Origin: Hyphococcus lacteus
GTDB taxonomy: Bacteria; Pseudomonadota; Alphaproteobacteria; Caulobacterales; Parvularculaceae
Direction of reading: 5' to 3'
DNA: 64,000 nt
Assembly (NCBI RefSeq): GCF_041058985.1
Contig: NZ_JBEHZE010000001.1
Span: 868,001 to 932,000 of the forward strand
Each line of letters begins with the position of its first letter. The first letter of the stretch is position 1. Position numbers and translations under genes: made by a program. Shown piece after piece: positions 8,750-16,912 of this stretch. The notes beneath the pieces are model-generated. The model did not search any database. It was given only the letters and a program-made list of their open reading frames with translations, and was not told the DNA's origin.

Positions 8750-10087
8750 ATGCACCGAGGCGATACAATCTTTGCGAGAGCATCCGGCGCGGGCAAGGCC
8801 GGGGTCGCCGTTTATCGTTTGTCGGGTCCGGAATCCCACAACATTGCCAATCAATTAGTTGGTAAACGGATTATTAATCGCGAGGCGGTTCTGGTCGCAT
8901 TGCGTGATCCGAAAGATGGCGCAATCATAGATCGCGGATTGGCCATACTTTTTGAAAATCCCAAAAGTTTTACGGGCGAAGATGTCGCTGAATTTCACCT
9001 TCATGGTAGCCATGCGGTCGAGATTTCGCTTTATGACGTGCTTTCGCGACTGGGGGCGCGACCCGCTGAGGCCGGGGAGTTCACGCTTAGGGCGCTGAAA
9101 AACGGTAAGCTCGATTTAGCCCAAGCAGAGGCGCTTGCAGACCTTATCGATGCCGAAACGACCCTACAAAAAAAGCAGGCTTTGGGCCAGCTTGATGGGC
9201 GGCTTTCTGCGGTGGCGGATGGCTGGCGGCATGAGATTTTGGCCGTGATGGCTCCGCTTGAGGCTGACATTGATTTCCCCGATGAGGGGGATGTTCCGGC
9301 GGCGATTGCTGAGGCGGCGGGTCCGGCGATTGTGCGCCTTCGAGAGTCACTGACGGCATTTCTTGAAACATCAGGACGTGCACGGACGATTAGAGAAGGC
9401 GTGTCGATTGCGATTATTGGTCCGCCGAATGCGGGCAAGTCATCCCTTGTTAATGCCCTCGCCGGTTCAGAAATCGCAATCGTTTCTGACATCGCGGGGA
9501 CGACCCGAGACATCGTCGAAACGCGTCTCGATCTTGGTGGCGTGGTTGCGTCTATCGCCGATACGGCGGGTTTGCACGGCGCGCATCATGATGCCATTGA
9601 AGCCGAAGGTATGCGGCGGGCGCGGGCGCGGGCAGAAGGCGCCGATTTGCGGGTGGCGGTGCTAGACCCAAAAAGCGAATTTGTTTCACGTGAAACACTC
9701 GACCTTCTCAAACCCGGTGATTTTTTGGTTTGGTCAAAGGCCGATTTGGGCGCGGCCATACCAACGCAATCTCCCACGGGGACTATCGTTCATCAACTTT
9801 CGTCGAAATCCGGTGCGGGATTAAGCGCGTTCGTGACCGACCTGACCAAAGCTGTGGCCGGCGGCGCAAACGCCGATGGCCCCGCCCTCACCCGTGCGCG
9901 TCATGTTCGTGCGGTGGAGGATGCCATCAACGCCCTCGCCCGCGCAGAAATTAATATCACCCGCGCGCCAGAATTGGCCGCCGAAGATGCGCGCCTTGCC
10001 GCCCGGGCTTTGGGCCAGATTACCGGCGCGGTCGGTGTCGAGGATGTATTAGGCGAGATCTTTTCGAGCTTTTGTATTGGTAAGTAA
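8750..10087 (+). CDS. mnmE: tRNA uridine-5-carboxymethylaminomethyl modification GTPase MnmE
   Basis: With MnmG this enzyme modifies U34 of several tRNAs. The 445-residue protein has the N-terminal tetrahydrofolate-binding domain (DTIFARASGAGKAGVAVYRL), a helical domain, an inserted G domain with G1 GPPNAGKS near residue 224, G2 TTRD, G3 DTAG and a slightly unusual G4 SKAD instead of NKxD, and ends with the diagnostic CIGK. An in-frame TTG lies 9 bp upstream; the ATG at 8750 gives the normal N-terminus. A parS site lies inside the frame. It leads the mnmE-mnmG-rsmG-parA-parB block. Confidence 0.96.
   Translation: MHRGDTIFARASGAGKAGVAVYRLSGPESHNIANQLVGKRIINREAVLVALRDPKDGAIIDRGLAILFENPKSFTGEDVAEFHLHGSHAVEISLYDVLSRLGARPAEAGEFTLRALKNGKLDLAQAEALADLIDAETTLQKKQALGQLDGRLSAVADGWRHEILAVMAPLEADIDFPDEGDVPAAIAEAAGPAIVRLRESLTAFLETSGRARTIREGVSIAIIGPPNAGKSSLVNALAGSEIAIVSDIAGTTRDIVETRLDLGGVVASIADTAGLHGAHHDAIEAEGMRRARARAEGADLRVAVLDPKSEFVSRETLDLLKPGDFLVWSKADLGAAIPTQSPTGTIVHQLSSKSGAGLSAFVTDLTKAVAGGANADGPALTRARHVRAVEDAINALARAEINITRAPELAAEDARLAARALGQITGAVGVEDVLGEIFSSFCIGK
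9682..9697. other. parS centromere site 1 (inside mnmE)
   Basis: TGTTTCACGTGAAACA is the exact consensus parS palindrome bound by chromosomal ParB. It is read in frame by mnmE as part of FVSRETLD. It is the leftmost of four sites upstream of parAB. Confidence 0.93.
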
Positions 10088-10218
10088 AAGCCTAGCAATT
10101 ACAACGCGATAGAAAATTCTATCCACGCCCTTTATATCCCCTATATAATGAGCATCTGGACATAGAGTGGAAGATCGCTAGAACCGCGCTTCCCCTGTGC
10201 AAAACCGAAGAAGCGGAA

Positions 10219-12123
10219 ATGAAAGAATACGACGTCATTGTCATTGGTGGTGGGCATGCCGGCTGCGAAGCGGCCGCCGCGTCTGCGCGTGCGGGCGCTA
10301 AGACCCTATTGGCGACACACCGGATTGATACGATCGGCGAGATGTCATGCAACCCAGCTATTGGCGGGTTGGGTAAGGGTCATTTGGTGCGCGAGGTTGA
10401 TGCGCTCGATGGTTTGATGGGCCGAGTGATCGACCAGGCCGGTATCCAGTTCCGTATGCTCAACCGCTCTAAAGGGCCGGCGGTTCGCGGTCCACGGGCA
10501 CAGGCCGACCGAAAGCGCTATCGGACCACAATGCAGGCGCTGCTTTCGGATTATCCGAACCTCGACATCGCTGAGATGGCAGTCGAAGACCTGATCGTTG
10601 ATGAGAGTGTTCCACGTGGAACAATCACGGGCATCCGGACAATGGACGGCACCGAAGTGCGCGCCCGCGCGGTGGTTCTCACGACGGGGACGTTCCTCAA
10701 AGGGGTTATTCATATTGGTGACCGCCGGATCCCGGCGGGACGGGCCAATGCCCGCGCGAGCGACAAGACATGGGGTGGTGTTGAGCCACCTGCCCTCGGT
10801 CTTTCTGATCGGCTGTACGGCTTAGGGCTAGAGATGGGCCGGTTAAAAACCGGAACACCAGCCCGCTTGGATGGGCGGACAATCTACTGGGATAAGTTGG
10901 AAACCCAACTCGCCGACCCCTCGCCGGTACCGTTTTCATTTATGACCGATCAGATCGAAGTCCCGCAGATATCCTGTGGGGTTACAGGCACAACACCTGA
11001 AACCCACAAGATCATCGAAGAAAATATAAGCAAATCGGCGGTCTATGGCGGGGCGATCTCTGGTCGCGGTCCGCGCTATTGCCCCTCAATCGAGGATAAA
11101 GTCGTCCGGTTCGCCGAGCGCGGGACCCACCAGATTTTTCTGGAGCCAGAGGGGCTAGATGATCACACGGTCTACCCGAACGGTATCTCGACCTCGTTAC
11201 CAGAAGACGTACAAGCCGCCTTCCTTAAGACCATACCGGGTCTCGAAGATGCGGTGGTCATTCGTTATGGCTACGCAATCGAGTATGATTATGTGGACCC
11301 CCGGTCGCTGACCCCATCATTAGAAACAAAAGCCCTGCCCGGGCTTTTCCTGGCGGGTCAGATTAATGGCACCACCGGATACGAAGAGGCCGCGGCCCAG
11401 GGTCTAATGGCTGGGGTGAACGCCGCGCGCTACGGGACCGAAGTTCCGCCTTTCGTGTTGGATCGCTCGCAAGGCTATATCGGTGTGATGATTGATGACC
11501 TTGTAACTCACGGAGTTACAGAACCCTACCGTATGTTTACAAGCCGGGCGGAATACCGGCTAACGCTACGGGCCGATAACGCGGATCAACGTTTAACCCC
11601 CTTGGGAATTGCGGCGGGTATTGTTGGTGAAGAGCGCGCCGCGATGTTTCACGTGAAACAATCGGCGCTGGACGCTGCCCGTCTCTGGGCGATTGAGACG
11701 ACACTGACACCCAATGAAGCGGCGAAACACGGCTTGAAAATCAATCAGGATGGACGCCGCCGTAATATAATGGACCTTTTATCTCTTCCTGATGTTTCGT
11801 TGGCGAACCTTGCCGCGATCTGGCCAGCGTTGAGCGCGTTATCGCCCGCTGTGGCTGAGCAGCTAGAGTTTGATGCGCTGTATTCTGGTTACCTCCATCG
11901 GCAGGAAGCGGACATCGTCGCATTCAAAAAAGACGAAAGCCTCGCCCTGCCCGCTGATCTCGATTATTCGGCCATCACGGGGCTGTCGAATGAGGTGCGC
12001 AACAAACTGGTCGAGGCCCGACCGACAACACTCGGTCAGGCCGGTCGGATTGAAGGCGTTACACCAGCAGCCCTCGCATTGCTATTAGCGTGGGTGAAAA
12101 AGAACGCCCGCGCGACCGCCTAA
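10219..12123 (+). CDS. mnmG: tRNA uridine-5-carboxymethylaminomethyl modification enzyme MnmG (GidA)
   Basis: The FAD- and NADH-dependent partner of MnmE, 634 residues, near the usual length. It has the dinucleotide motif VIGGGHAGCEAA at the N-terminus, MSCNPAIGGLGKGHLVREVDA, the FAD-loop region RGPRAQADRKRY, TGTFLKG, GRLKTGTPARL, YCPSIEDKVVRF, TTGYEEAAAQGLMAG and FTSRAEYRLTLRADNAD, then the C-terminal helical domain that binds MnmE and tRNA. The 131-bp gap after mnmE contains a TATAAT at 10144 without a good -35 box, so the gene may have its own weak promoter. Two parS sites lie inside the frame. Confidence 0.97.
   Translation: MKEYDVIVIGGGHAGCEAAAASARAGAKTLLATHRIDTIGEMSCNPAIGGLGKGHLVREVDALDGLMGRVIDQAGIQFRMLNRSKGPAVRGPRAQADRKRYRTTMQALLSDYPNLDIAEMAVEDLIVDESVPRGTITGIRTMDGTEVRARAVVLTTGTFLKGVIHIGDRRIPAGRANARASDKTWGGVEPPALGLSDRLYGLGLEMGRLKTGTPARLDGRTIYWDKLETQLADPSPVPFSFMTDQIEVPQISCGVTGTTPETHKIIEENISKSAVYGGAISGRGPRYCPSIEDKVVRFAERGTHQIFLEPEGLDDHTVYPNGISTSLPEDVQAAFLKTIPGLEDAVVIRYGYAIEYDYVDPRSLTPSLETKALPGLFLAGQINGTTGYEEAAAQGLMAGVNAARYGTEVPPFVLDRSQGYIGVMIDDLVTHGVTEPYRMFTSRAEYRLTLRADNADQRLTPLGIAAGIVGEERAAMFHVKQSALDAARLWAIETTLTPNEAAKHGLKINQDGRRRNIMDLLSLPDVSLANLAAIWPALSALSPAVAEQLEFDALYSGYLHRQEADIVAFKKDESLALPADLDYSAITGLSNEVRNKLVEARPTTLGQAGRIEGVTPAALALLLAWVKKNARATA
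10608..10623. other. parS site 2 (inside mnmG)
   Basis: TGTTCCACGTGGAACA, a perfect palindrome, differs from the consensus by symmetric T-to-C/A-to-G changes often seen in parS. It is read in frame by mnmG as SVPRGTI. Confidence 0.88.
11645..11660. other. parS site 3 (inside mnmG)
   Basis: TGTTTCACGTGAAACA, an exact consensus parS palindrome, lies in the 3' third of mnmG and encodes part of MFHVKQS in the reading frame. Confidence 0.93.
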
Positions 12124-12246
12124 GCAAATAGTTTTCCGCAATCGGCCTTTCTGTCGTGCAACCCGCTATGCGGCACCCAAAAGGTTAGCTATCACCAGAC
12201 TTTCTGTCCCCTTGCCGCGAGGCAAAGCCCTTATGGTTAAAGGCTT

Positions 12247-12885
12247 ATGACCCCCCAAGAGTTTCAAGACGCCGCGAATGTTCCACGTGAAACAATGGAC
12301 CGGCTTTCGGTCATGGACGCCGTATTTTTGGACTGGTCCTCGCGTCATAATCTAGTCGCGCGCTCGACCATCGAAAATCGGTGGGAACGGCATTACCTAG
12401 ATTCCGCCCAATTAGGTCCGCTATTGCCCGCTGGAATTGCTTCGATTGTGGATTTCGGTTCCGGTGCCGGTTTTCCGGGCTTGGTGCTCGCCGCGATGTT
12501 TGCGGATCAAAATGTTTCTGTCACGCTGATCGAATCCATCGGAAAGAAAGCTGCGTTTTTAAAAGCTGCTGGTGAAGAGATGGGTCTCCAAAATTTAACG
12601 GTCATACCGGGGCGAATCGAATCACAAAAACTGGACAAAAAACCCGATATTATCACCGCACGGGCTCTCGCCCGGGTTGATAAATTACTTGGCTATGGTG
12701 TTGGAATTCAAAAGAAAACAACAAAGTATTACCTCTTAAAGGGACAAGATGTAGAGGGTGAATTGACCGAAGCCACTAAATCTTGGCATATGGAGGTCAT
12801 ACGGCATCGCAGTCGAACCAATGCAGATGCGACCATTTTAGAGATTGGAAATGTCGCCCGTGCCCGGAAATCGTCCCATGGCTAA
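12247..12885 (+). CDS. rsmG: 16S rRNA (guanine-527-N7)-methyltransferase RsmG (GidB)
   Basis: A 212-residue SAM-dependent methyltransferase that acts on G527 of 16S rRNA. The family pattern is visible: HNLVARSTIENRWERHYLDS, the SAM-binding VDFGSGAGFPGLVLA, IESIGKKAAFLK and the ITARALARVDKLL stretch. It begins 123 bp after mnmG and its last codons overlap parA. A parS site lies near its 5' end. Confidence 0.95.
   Translation: MTPQEFQDAANVPRETMDRLSVMDAVFLDWSSRHNLVARSTIENRWERHYLDSAQLGPLLPAGIASIVDFGSGAGFPGLVLAAMFADQNVSVTLIESIGKKAAFLKAAGEEMGLQNLTVIPGRIESQKLDKKPDIITARALARVDKLLGYGVGIQKKTTKYYLLKGQDVEGELTEATKSWHMEVIRHRSRTNADATILEIGNVARARKSSHG
12279..12294. other. parS site 4 (inside rsmG)
   Basis: TGTTCCACGTGAAACA is one base from the palindromic consensus. 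It lies about 30 bp into rsmG, read as NVPRETMD, and is the site nearest to parA, about 600 bp away. Confidence 0.88.
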
Positions 12886-13681
12886 TATTCGCATCATCTC
12901 TATCGCCAACCAAAAAGGTGGCGTCGGCAAAACCACGACTGCGATCAATCTGGCGACGGCACTTGCCGCTGTGGGCGAAAAAGTTTTGCTTGTTGATCTT
13001 GATCCACAAGGGAATGCCTCGACGGGGCTGGGCATCTCTGCGGCGGATCGCGGTGTGACCACTTATGACGTCTTGTCTGGCGAATACCGTATGGAAGCCG
13101 CGGTCACTGAAACGGACATTCCCGGTTTGAGGCTTGCGCCCGCTGGCGTTGATCTTGCCGGGGCTGAGATCGAGCTGATTGACGCCGATCGACGGCATTT
13201 CAGGTTGAAAGATGCCCTAGAAGAATACGCCACGAGTGAAAATGGCGCTGAGATCACCTATGTACTCATTGATTGCCCCCCCTCGCTCAGCTTGCTGACG
13301 ATTAATGCCCTCGCGGCGTCGGATGCGGTGATCATTCCGCTTCAATGTGAATTCTTTGCGCTTGAGGGTCTGTCGCAAATTCTACGAACCATTGAAACAG
13401 TACGTTCACGGATTAACCCTGACATTGAATTGCAAGGGGTCGTCTTGACCATGCATGACCGCCGCAACAATTTGACCAATCAAGTCGAAGATGATGTGCG
13501 CGGACATTTGGGCGATCAGGTCTATCGCACGGTGATCCCGCGCAATGTTCGTATTTCTGAAGCGCCGAGCCACGGGAAGCCGGCGCTTTTGTATGACCTC
13601 AAATGCCCAGGCAGCCAGGCCTATATTCAACTGGCGTCCGAGGTTATTCAGCGCGAACGCACCCGCGCGAAAGCTGCATAA
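12878..13681 (+). CDS. parA: Chromosome partitioning ATPase ParA
   Basis: A 267-residue deviant-Walker ATPase. SIANQKGGVGKTTTAINLATALA carries both signature lysines, followed by LVDLDPQGNAS and LIDCPPSLSLLTINAL (Walker B region) and PLQCEFFALEGLSQI. ParA forms the nucleoid-bound gradient that moves ParB-parS complexes. The start is ambiguous: ATG at 12878 overlaps rsmG by 8 bp, while ATG at 12851 would add nine residues. I choose 12878 because it gives the common family N-terminus. Co-transcribed with parB, 14 bp downstream. Confidence 0.96.
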   Translation: MANIRIISIANQKGGVGKTTTAINLATALAAVGEKVLLVDLDPQGNASTGLGISAADRGVTTYDVLSGEYRMEAAVTETDIPGLRLAPAGVDLAGAEIELIDADRRHFRLKDALEEYATSENGAEITYVLIDCPPSLSLLTINALAASDAVIIPLQCEFFALEGLSQILRTIETVRSRINPDIELQGVVLTMHDRRNNLTNQVEDDVRGHLGDQVYRTVIPRNVRISEAPSHGKPALLYDLKCPGSQAYIQLASEVIQRERTRAKAA

Positions 13682-13695
13682 AAGGTAGAAAAATC

Positions 13696-14625
13696 ATGGC
13701 AGTAGCAGAAAAAAAGAAAAGCAAGGGACTGGGTCGTGGCCTTGATGCGTTGTTGGGCGATGCGCCCTCCGCTCGGCGCGCAACCCCAGAGCCAGAGCGT
13801 GCTGGCCCCAAACGCGAATTGCCGATCGAGCAACTAAAACCGAATGCGGACCAGCCGCGCCGAGTGTTTTCAACGGATGCAATCGAAGAGCTTGCGACGT
13901 CAATTGCAGACAAAGGCATGTTGCAGCCGATCTTGGTTCGCCCGCTCGGCAAAGACGAGTTTGAAATTGTCGCAGGTGAACGCCGTTGGCGCGCCGCTCA
14001 AAAAGCAAAGCTTCATAAAGTGCCGGTTATCATCCGTGAGCTGACGGATGAAGAAACGGCTGAAATTGCACTGATCGAAAATGTGCAACGGGTCGATTTA
14101 AATCCTGTCGAAGAAGCCGCCGCTTATCAACGCCTCGCCGATGAATATAAACGCACCCAAGACCAGATTGCCAAAGCCGTCGGCAAATCCCGCAGTCATG
14201 TGGCAAACATCATGCGGCTTTTGGCGTTGCCGAAAAAGACACTCGATACGCTTCAGCGCGGTGAAATTTCTATGGGGCATGCCCGTGCATTGCTCGGCTC
14301 AGCGACACCCGATGCGTTGTGTGATGCAATCTTGAAAGAGGGTTTTTCTGTTCGCCAGACTGAGGCATTGATCCGGGATTCCGAACGCCCAAAGACTCTA
14401 GACAAAAAACCAAACGATGAACAAAAATCTTCAGGTAAATCAAACACTTCGGGTGGGTCGAAAGATGCCGATACCCGCGCTTTAGAGCGTGATCTATCAA
14501 ACATTCTTGGGCTAGAAGTTGCGATTGATCACTCCAAAAAGGGTGCCGGCTCTTTGAGCGTTAATTATCTGACGCTTGATCAGCTTGATGACCTGTGTCG
14601 GCGTTTGATGGGCTCTGGCGTTTAA
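13696..14625 (+). CDS. parB: Chromosome partitioning protein ParB (parS-binding CTPase)
   Basis: 309 residues. The N-terminus has the KGLGRGLDALLGD motif that contacts ParA. The CTP-binding ParB/Sulfiredoxin domain shows DKGMLQPILVRP, EIVAGERRWRAAQ (the GERRxRA box) and IALIENVQRVDLNPVEEA, then the helix-turn-helix (TQDQIAKAVGKSRSHVANIMRLL). The C-terminal dimerisation domain follows a Ser/Lys-rich linker. It should load on the four parS sites upstream. Its stop overlaps the stop of the convergent gene at 14622. Confidence 0.96.
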   Translation: MAVAEKKKSKGLGRGLDALLGDAPSARRATPEPERAGPKRELPIEQLKPNADQPRRVFSTDAIEELATSIADKGMLQPILVRPLGKDEFEIVAGERRWRAAQKAKLHKVPVIIRELTDEETAEIALIENVQRVDLNPVEEAAAYQRLADEYKRTQDQIAKAVGKSRSHVANIMRLLALPKKTLDTLQRGEISMGHARALLGSATPDALCDAILKEGFSVRQTEALIRDSERPKTLDKKPNDEQKSSGKSNTSGGSKDADTRALERDLSNILGLEVAIDHSKKGAGSLSVNYLTLDQLDDLCRRLMGSGV

Positions 14626-15116
14626 GGTTGTTCGGGTAATTCCCCGTCTAACAACCACTGTTTTGCGAGTGCTAAATCGGTAAAGGCCCGGATGCGACCA
14701 TTGGCTAATGATCGGATGGTTCTTGAAGCACTCGCAAAAGTATCGACGCCTTCATTTTCGATAGTAGCGTTTGGAACAACCACGGCTTCGCGCTCCATTC
14801 CGGCGCTAAAAATAGCGGGCATAATTTCGTCCATCAGCCAATCTTCGGAATGGGAAAAATCTGAGGTCATGAATCTAAGGTCGGCAAGCCAGAAACGAAA
14901 TGAACCAGATTGGAATAGTTGCAACACATGCCTAAGCACATGCCGAAACTCCTCAGGGCGATCATAGCGATCAAACCAAACGTCTGATACCACGCCTAAT
15001 TCTCGGTTGCAGCCAACAATGGCATAGACCTGATTATTCGTGCGGTGAAAAACTTGTTCAGACTTAACTGAAAAAGCGTTGGCAATATCGGGCTGAATCA
15101 CGGCGGGGGCTTGCAT
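14622..15116 (-). CDS. Hypothetical protein with STAS/SpoIIAA-like pattern
   Basis: 164 residues, cytosolic, no signal peptide. The order of predicted strands and helices, with RFWLADLRFM, a DWLMDEIMPAIFSAGMEREAVVVP segment and a C-terminal FTDLALAKQWL, resembles STAS/SpoIIAA-like proteins in which a strand ending in DxR precedes a helix and the last helix reads DLxxAxxWL. This is pattern resemblance only; role unknown. It is convergent with parB (4-bp overlap). Confidence 0.6.
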   Translation of the reverse strand: MQAPAVIQPDIANAFSVKSEQVFHRTNNQVYAIVGCNRELGVVSDVWFDRYDRPEEFRHVLRHVLQLFQSGSFRFWLADLRFMTSDFSHSEDWLMDEIMPAIFSAGMEREAVVVPNATIENEGVDTFASASRTIRSLANGRIRAFTDLALAKQWLLDGELPEQP

Positions 15117-15217
15117 TCCAAATACTCACATTCATGGCTCTCCTCCCCACCTGGTGGGAACATAACAGTTCGGATTTTCGGTTCAAGGTCGCAACGGCTA
15201 AGAATTTTTCAAAGTGA

Positions 15218-16273
15218 CTAGCGTTTGCCCATAACAGCGAGACGAAGCGCTGTACGTTCGACTATTTCTCGTTGCGGTGCACCCGTTGTTTTGGCGTCAA
15301 GTTCAGCATCAATCAGCATGCGGAGTGCTAGGTCGAGTTTTGCGCCGCGCCATTTATGGAGCCGATTTTCAAACGCGCGTTGTTCCCCGAAAAATACGGG
15401 CGGGCGCAATTTTTTCATGGCTGAAGCAGCATTTTCGCCATTTTCCATGAAATCATTCGCGGTTTTTAGGCGCGAGAATTGCCGTTGCAGCGCACGCAAC
15501 AATCCAATGGGGCTGGCCCCGGCGGTCGCAGCTTTATGCAGGGCTTTCGCCAATCGGGTCGGCGCACCATCGGCGGCCGCGCTGGCGGTGTCGTCCATTG
15601 CGTCCCCAAGCCCATCAACAAGTGATGCCTTTACGTCATCAAGTGAAATGGTGTCTGGTCCAGACCTCAGTGATTTTGGCCCTTTATAGAGAATGAGCTT
15701 GTCAATTTCACCGCGTGATATCCCGTGATCTTCGCCTAGAATGGCGCCGACCAAATTCAGTGCGTCATCGTCAAAGCGCAAATCTTCTGTGCGCGCCATT
15801 TCTGTGGCCATGGCACGCACGTCGCCAGCCCCCTCAACATAACAGGGCAATGCAGCGCCGCATTTTGCTTTTTCAAACGCCTTTCGGAGACCGGACCGAG
15901 GGCTTAATTCTCCGGCTTCGATGATGACAATGCCATTGGGCTTTAGGTGCCCGCCATCTAAAGCATCTAGGAGCACGCTGGCGGGTTTCGCTGCGGCCTC
16001 GCCGCTTGTCCGTATTCGGATAACCCGCTCACCGCCAGCGAATGAAAGCGCCGCAATCTCATCGGCCAATCTCCCCGGCTCGTCTTTAAGATCGCTGTCG
16101 GATAGTTCGAGGTAGTTAAACGGATCTTTGAGATCTTCGACGACGCTACTCGCGAGTTTGACCGCTCGCTCACGCGCTAACCCGGAATCAGGCCCATAAA
16201 TCAGGATGGCGGCGATATGGGTGTCGCGATCTGATAGAAAGCTTTTAATGGCGCGACCTTTGAGGGCGACCAT
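15218..16273 (-). CDS. holA: DNA polymerase III subunit delta
   Basis: The clamp-loader delta subunit, 351 residues. It shows the HolA pattern AAILIYGPDSGLARERAVKLA (a degenerate P-loop without ATPase function), LADEIAALSFAGGERVIRI, IVIIEAGELSPRSGLRKAFE, EDHGISRGEIDKLILY and a helical C-terminal collar domain. It follows lptE by 3 bp and leuS-lptE upstream, the conserved alphaproteobacterial order. Confidence 0.93.
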   Translation of the reverse strand: MVALKGRAIKSFLSDRDTHIAAILIYGPDSGLARERAVKLASSVVEDLKDPFNYLELSDSDLKDEPGRLADEIAALSFAGGERVIRIRTSGEAAAKPASVLLDALDGGHLKPNGIVIIEAGELSPRSGLRKAFEKAKCGAALPCYVEGAGDVRAMATEMARTEDLRFDDDALNLVGAILGEDHGISRGEIDKLILYKGPKSLRSGPDTISLDDVKASLVDGLGDAMDDTASAAADGAPTRLAKALHKAATAGASPIGLLRALQRQFSRLKTANDFMENGENAASAMKKLRPPVFFGEQRAFENRLHKWRGAKLDLALRMLIDAELDAKTTGAPQREIVERTALRLAVMGKR

Positions 16274-16276
16274 GGT

Positions 16277-16885
16277 CTATTCGTCCACAAGCGGTTCGAT
16301 AACCTCGCCGCGGCGCGGCTCAGACAGAATTTCCGCAGGGCTCAGCTCAGTCTCATAAGACCGGCCTTCATTTTTTGTGCGTTCTTCCGGTGGTTCATCG
16401 AACCGGATTAGCAAATCGCGTTCAATTTCTTCGGCCAAAAGGCGGGCAGCCTTTTCGACAGCCGTGCGTTCCGCAAAGAGTGTCGAATATTGTGAACTAA
16501 CAATGTTGTAGGACGTCACGGCTCGGGCGCTACCGCGAAAGCGTGAACCATTGGTCAAATCGACGACCGCATATTTTGCGCTCAAACGGTAATTATAACG
16601 GGTCACCGTCGCATCAATTTGAACCGCTAGACGTTCTGCGGATTCTGATACTTCGACATAGAGTTCGTATTTTGGTTTGATGCCATCGACGGTCGACATT
16701 CGTGCGTTTAGCGCATCGGTTACGACGGGTTCCACGGCCGTCGGCCCCGCTACCTGTCGAACCTGAATTTGGCGGAAAACGGGATCGCCCGTCGCACCAT
16801 CCGTCGTCGCATAAATGGGATGAAACCCGCAGGCGGAGACCGCAAACAACATGCTTGAGGCGACAAGCGCTCTCAGTTTCTTCAT
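16277..16885 (-). CDS. lptE: LPS-assembly lipoprotein LptE
   Basis: 202 residues. The lipoprotein signal (MKKLRALVASSMLFAVSAC, Cys19) is followed directly by GFHPIYA, the family's hallmark. LptE plugs the LptD barrel and helps deliver LPS to the outer leaflet. The C-terminal tail is rich in Pro/Glu and probably disordered. It is 27 bp downstream of leuS and 3 bp upstream of holA. Confidence 0.9.
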   Translation of the reverse strand: MKKLRALVASSMLFAVSACGFHPIYATTDGATGDPVFRQIQVRQVAGPTAVEPVVTDALNARMSTVDGIKPKYELYVEVSESAERLAVQIDATVTRYNYRLSAKYAVVDLTNGSRFRGSARAVTSYNIVSSQYSTLFAERTAVEKAARLLAEEIERDLLIRFDEPPEERTKNEGRSYETELSPAEILSEPRRGEVIEPLVDE

Positions 16886-16912
16886 GGTATTACCCTCTCC
16901 GGCTTTTCCGCG

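Noticed and set aside
9031..9513. 160-residue open frame antisense to mnmE
   Set aside because: Low-complexity Ser/Ala/Arg composition typical of shadow frames; mnmE is certain on the other strand.
10115..10130. TCTATCCACG as a DnaA box and the mnmE-mnmG gap as an origin
   Set aside because: Only 7 of 9 bases match, there is a single site, and no AT-rich unwinding region accompanies it.
15225..15689. 154-residue open frame antisense to holA
   Set aside because: Shadow of a well-supported gene; no ribosome site or family pattern.
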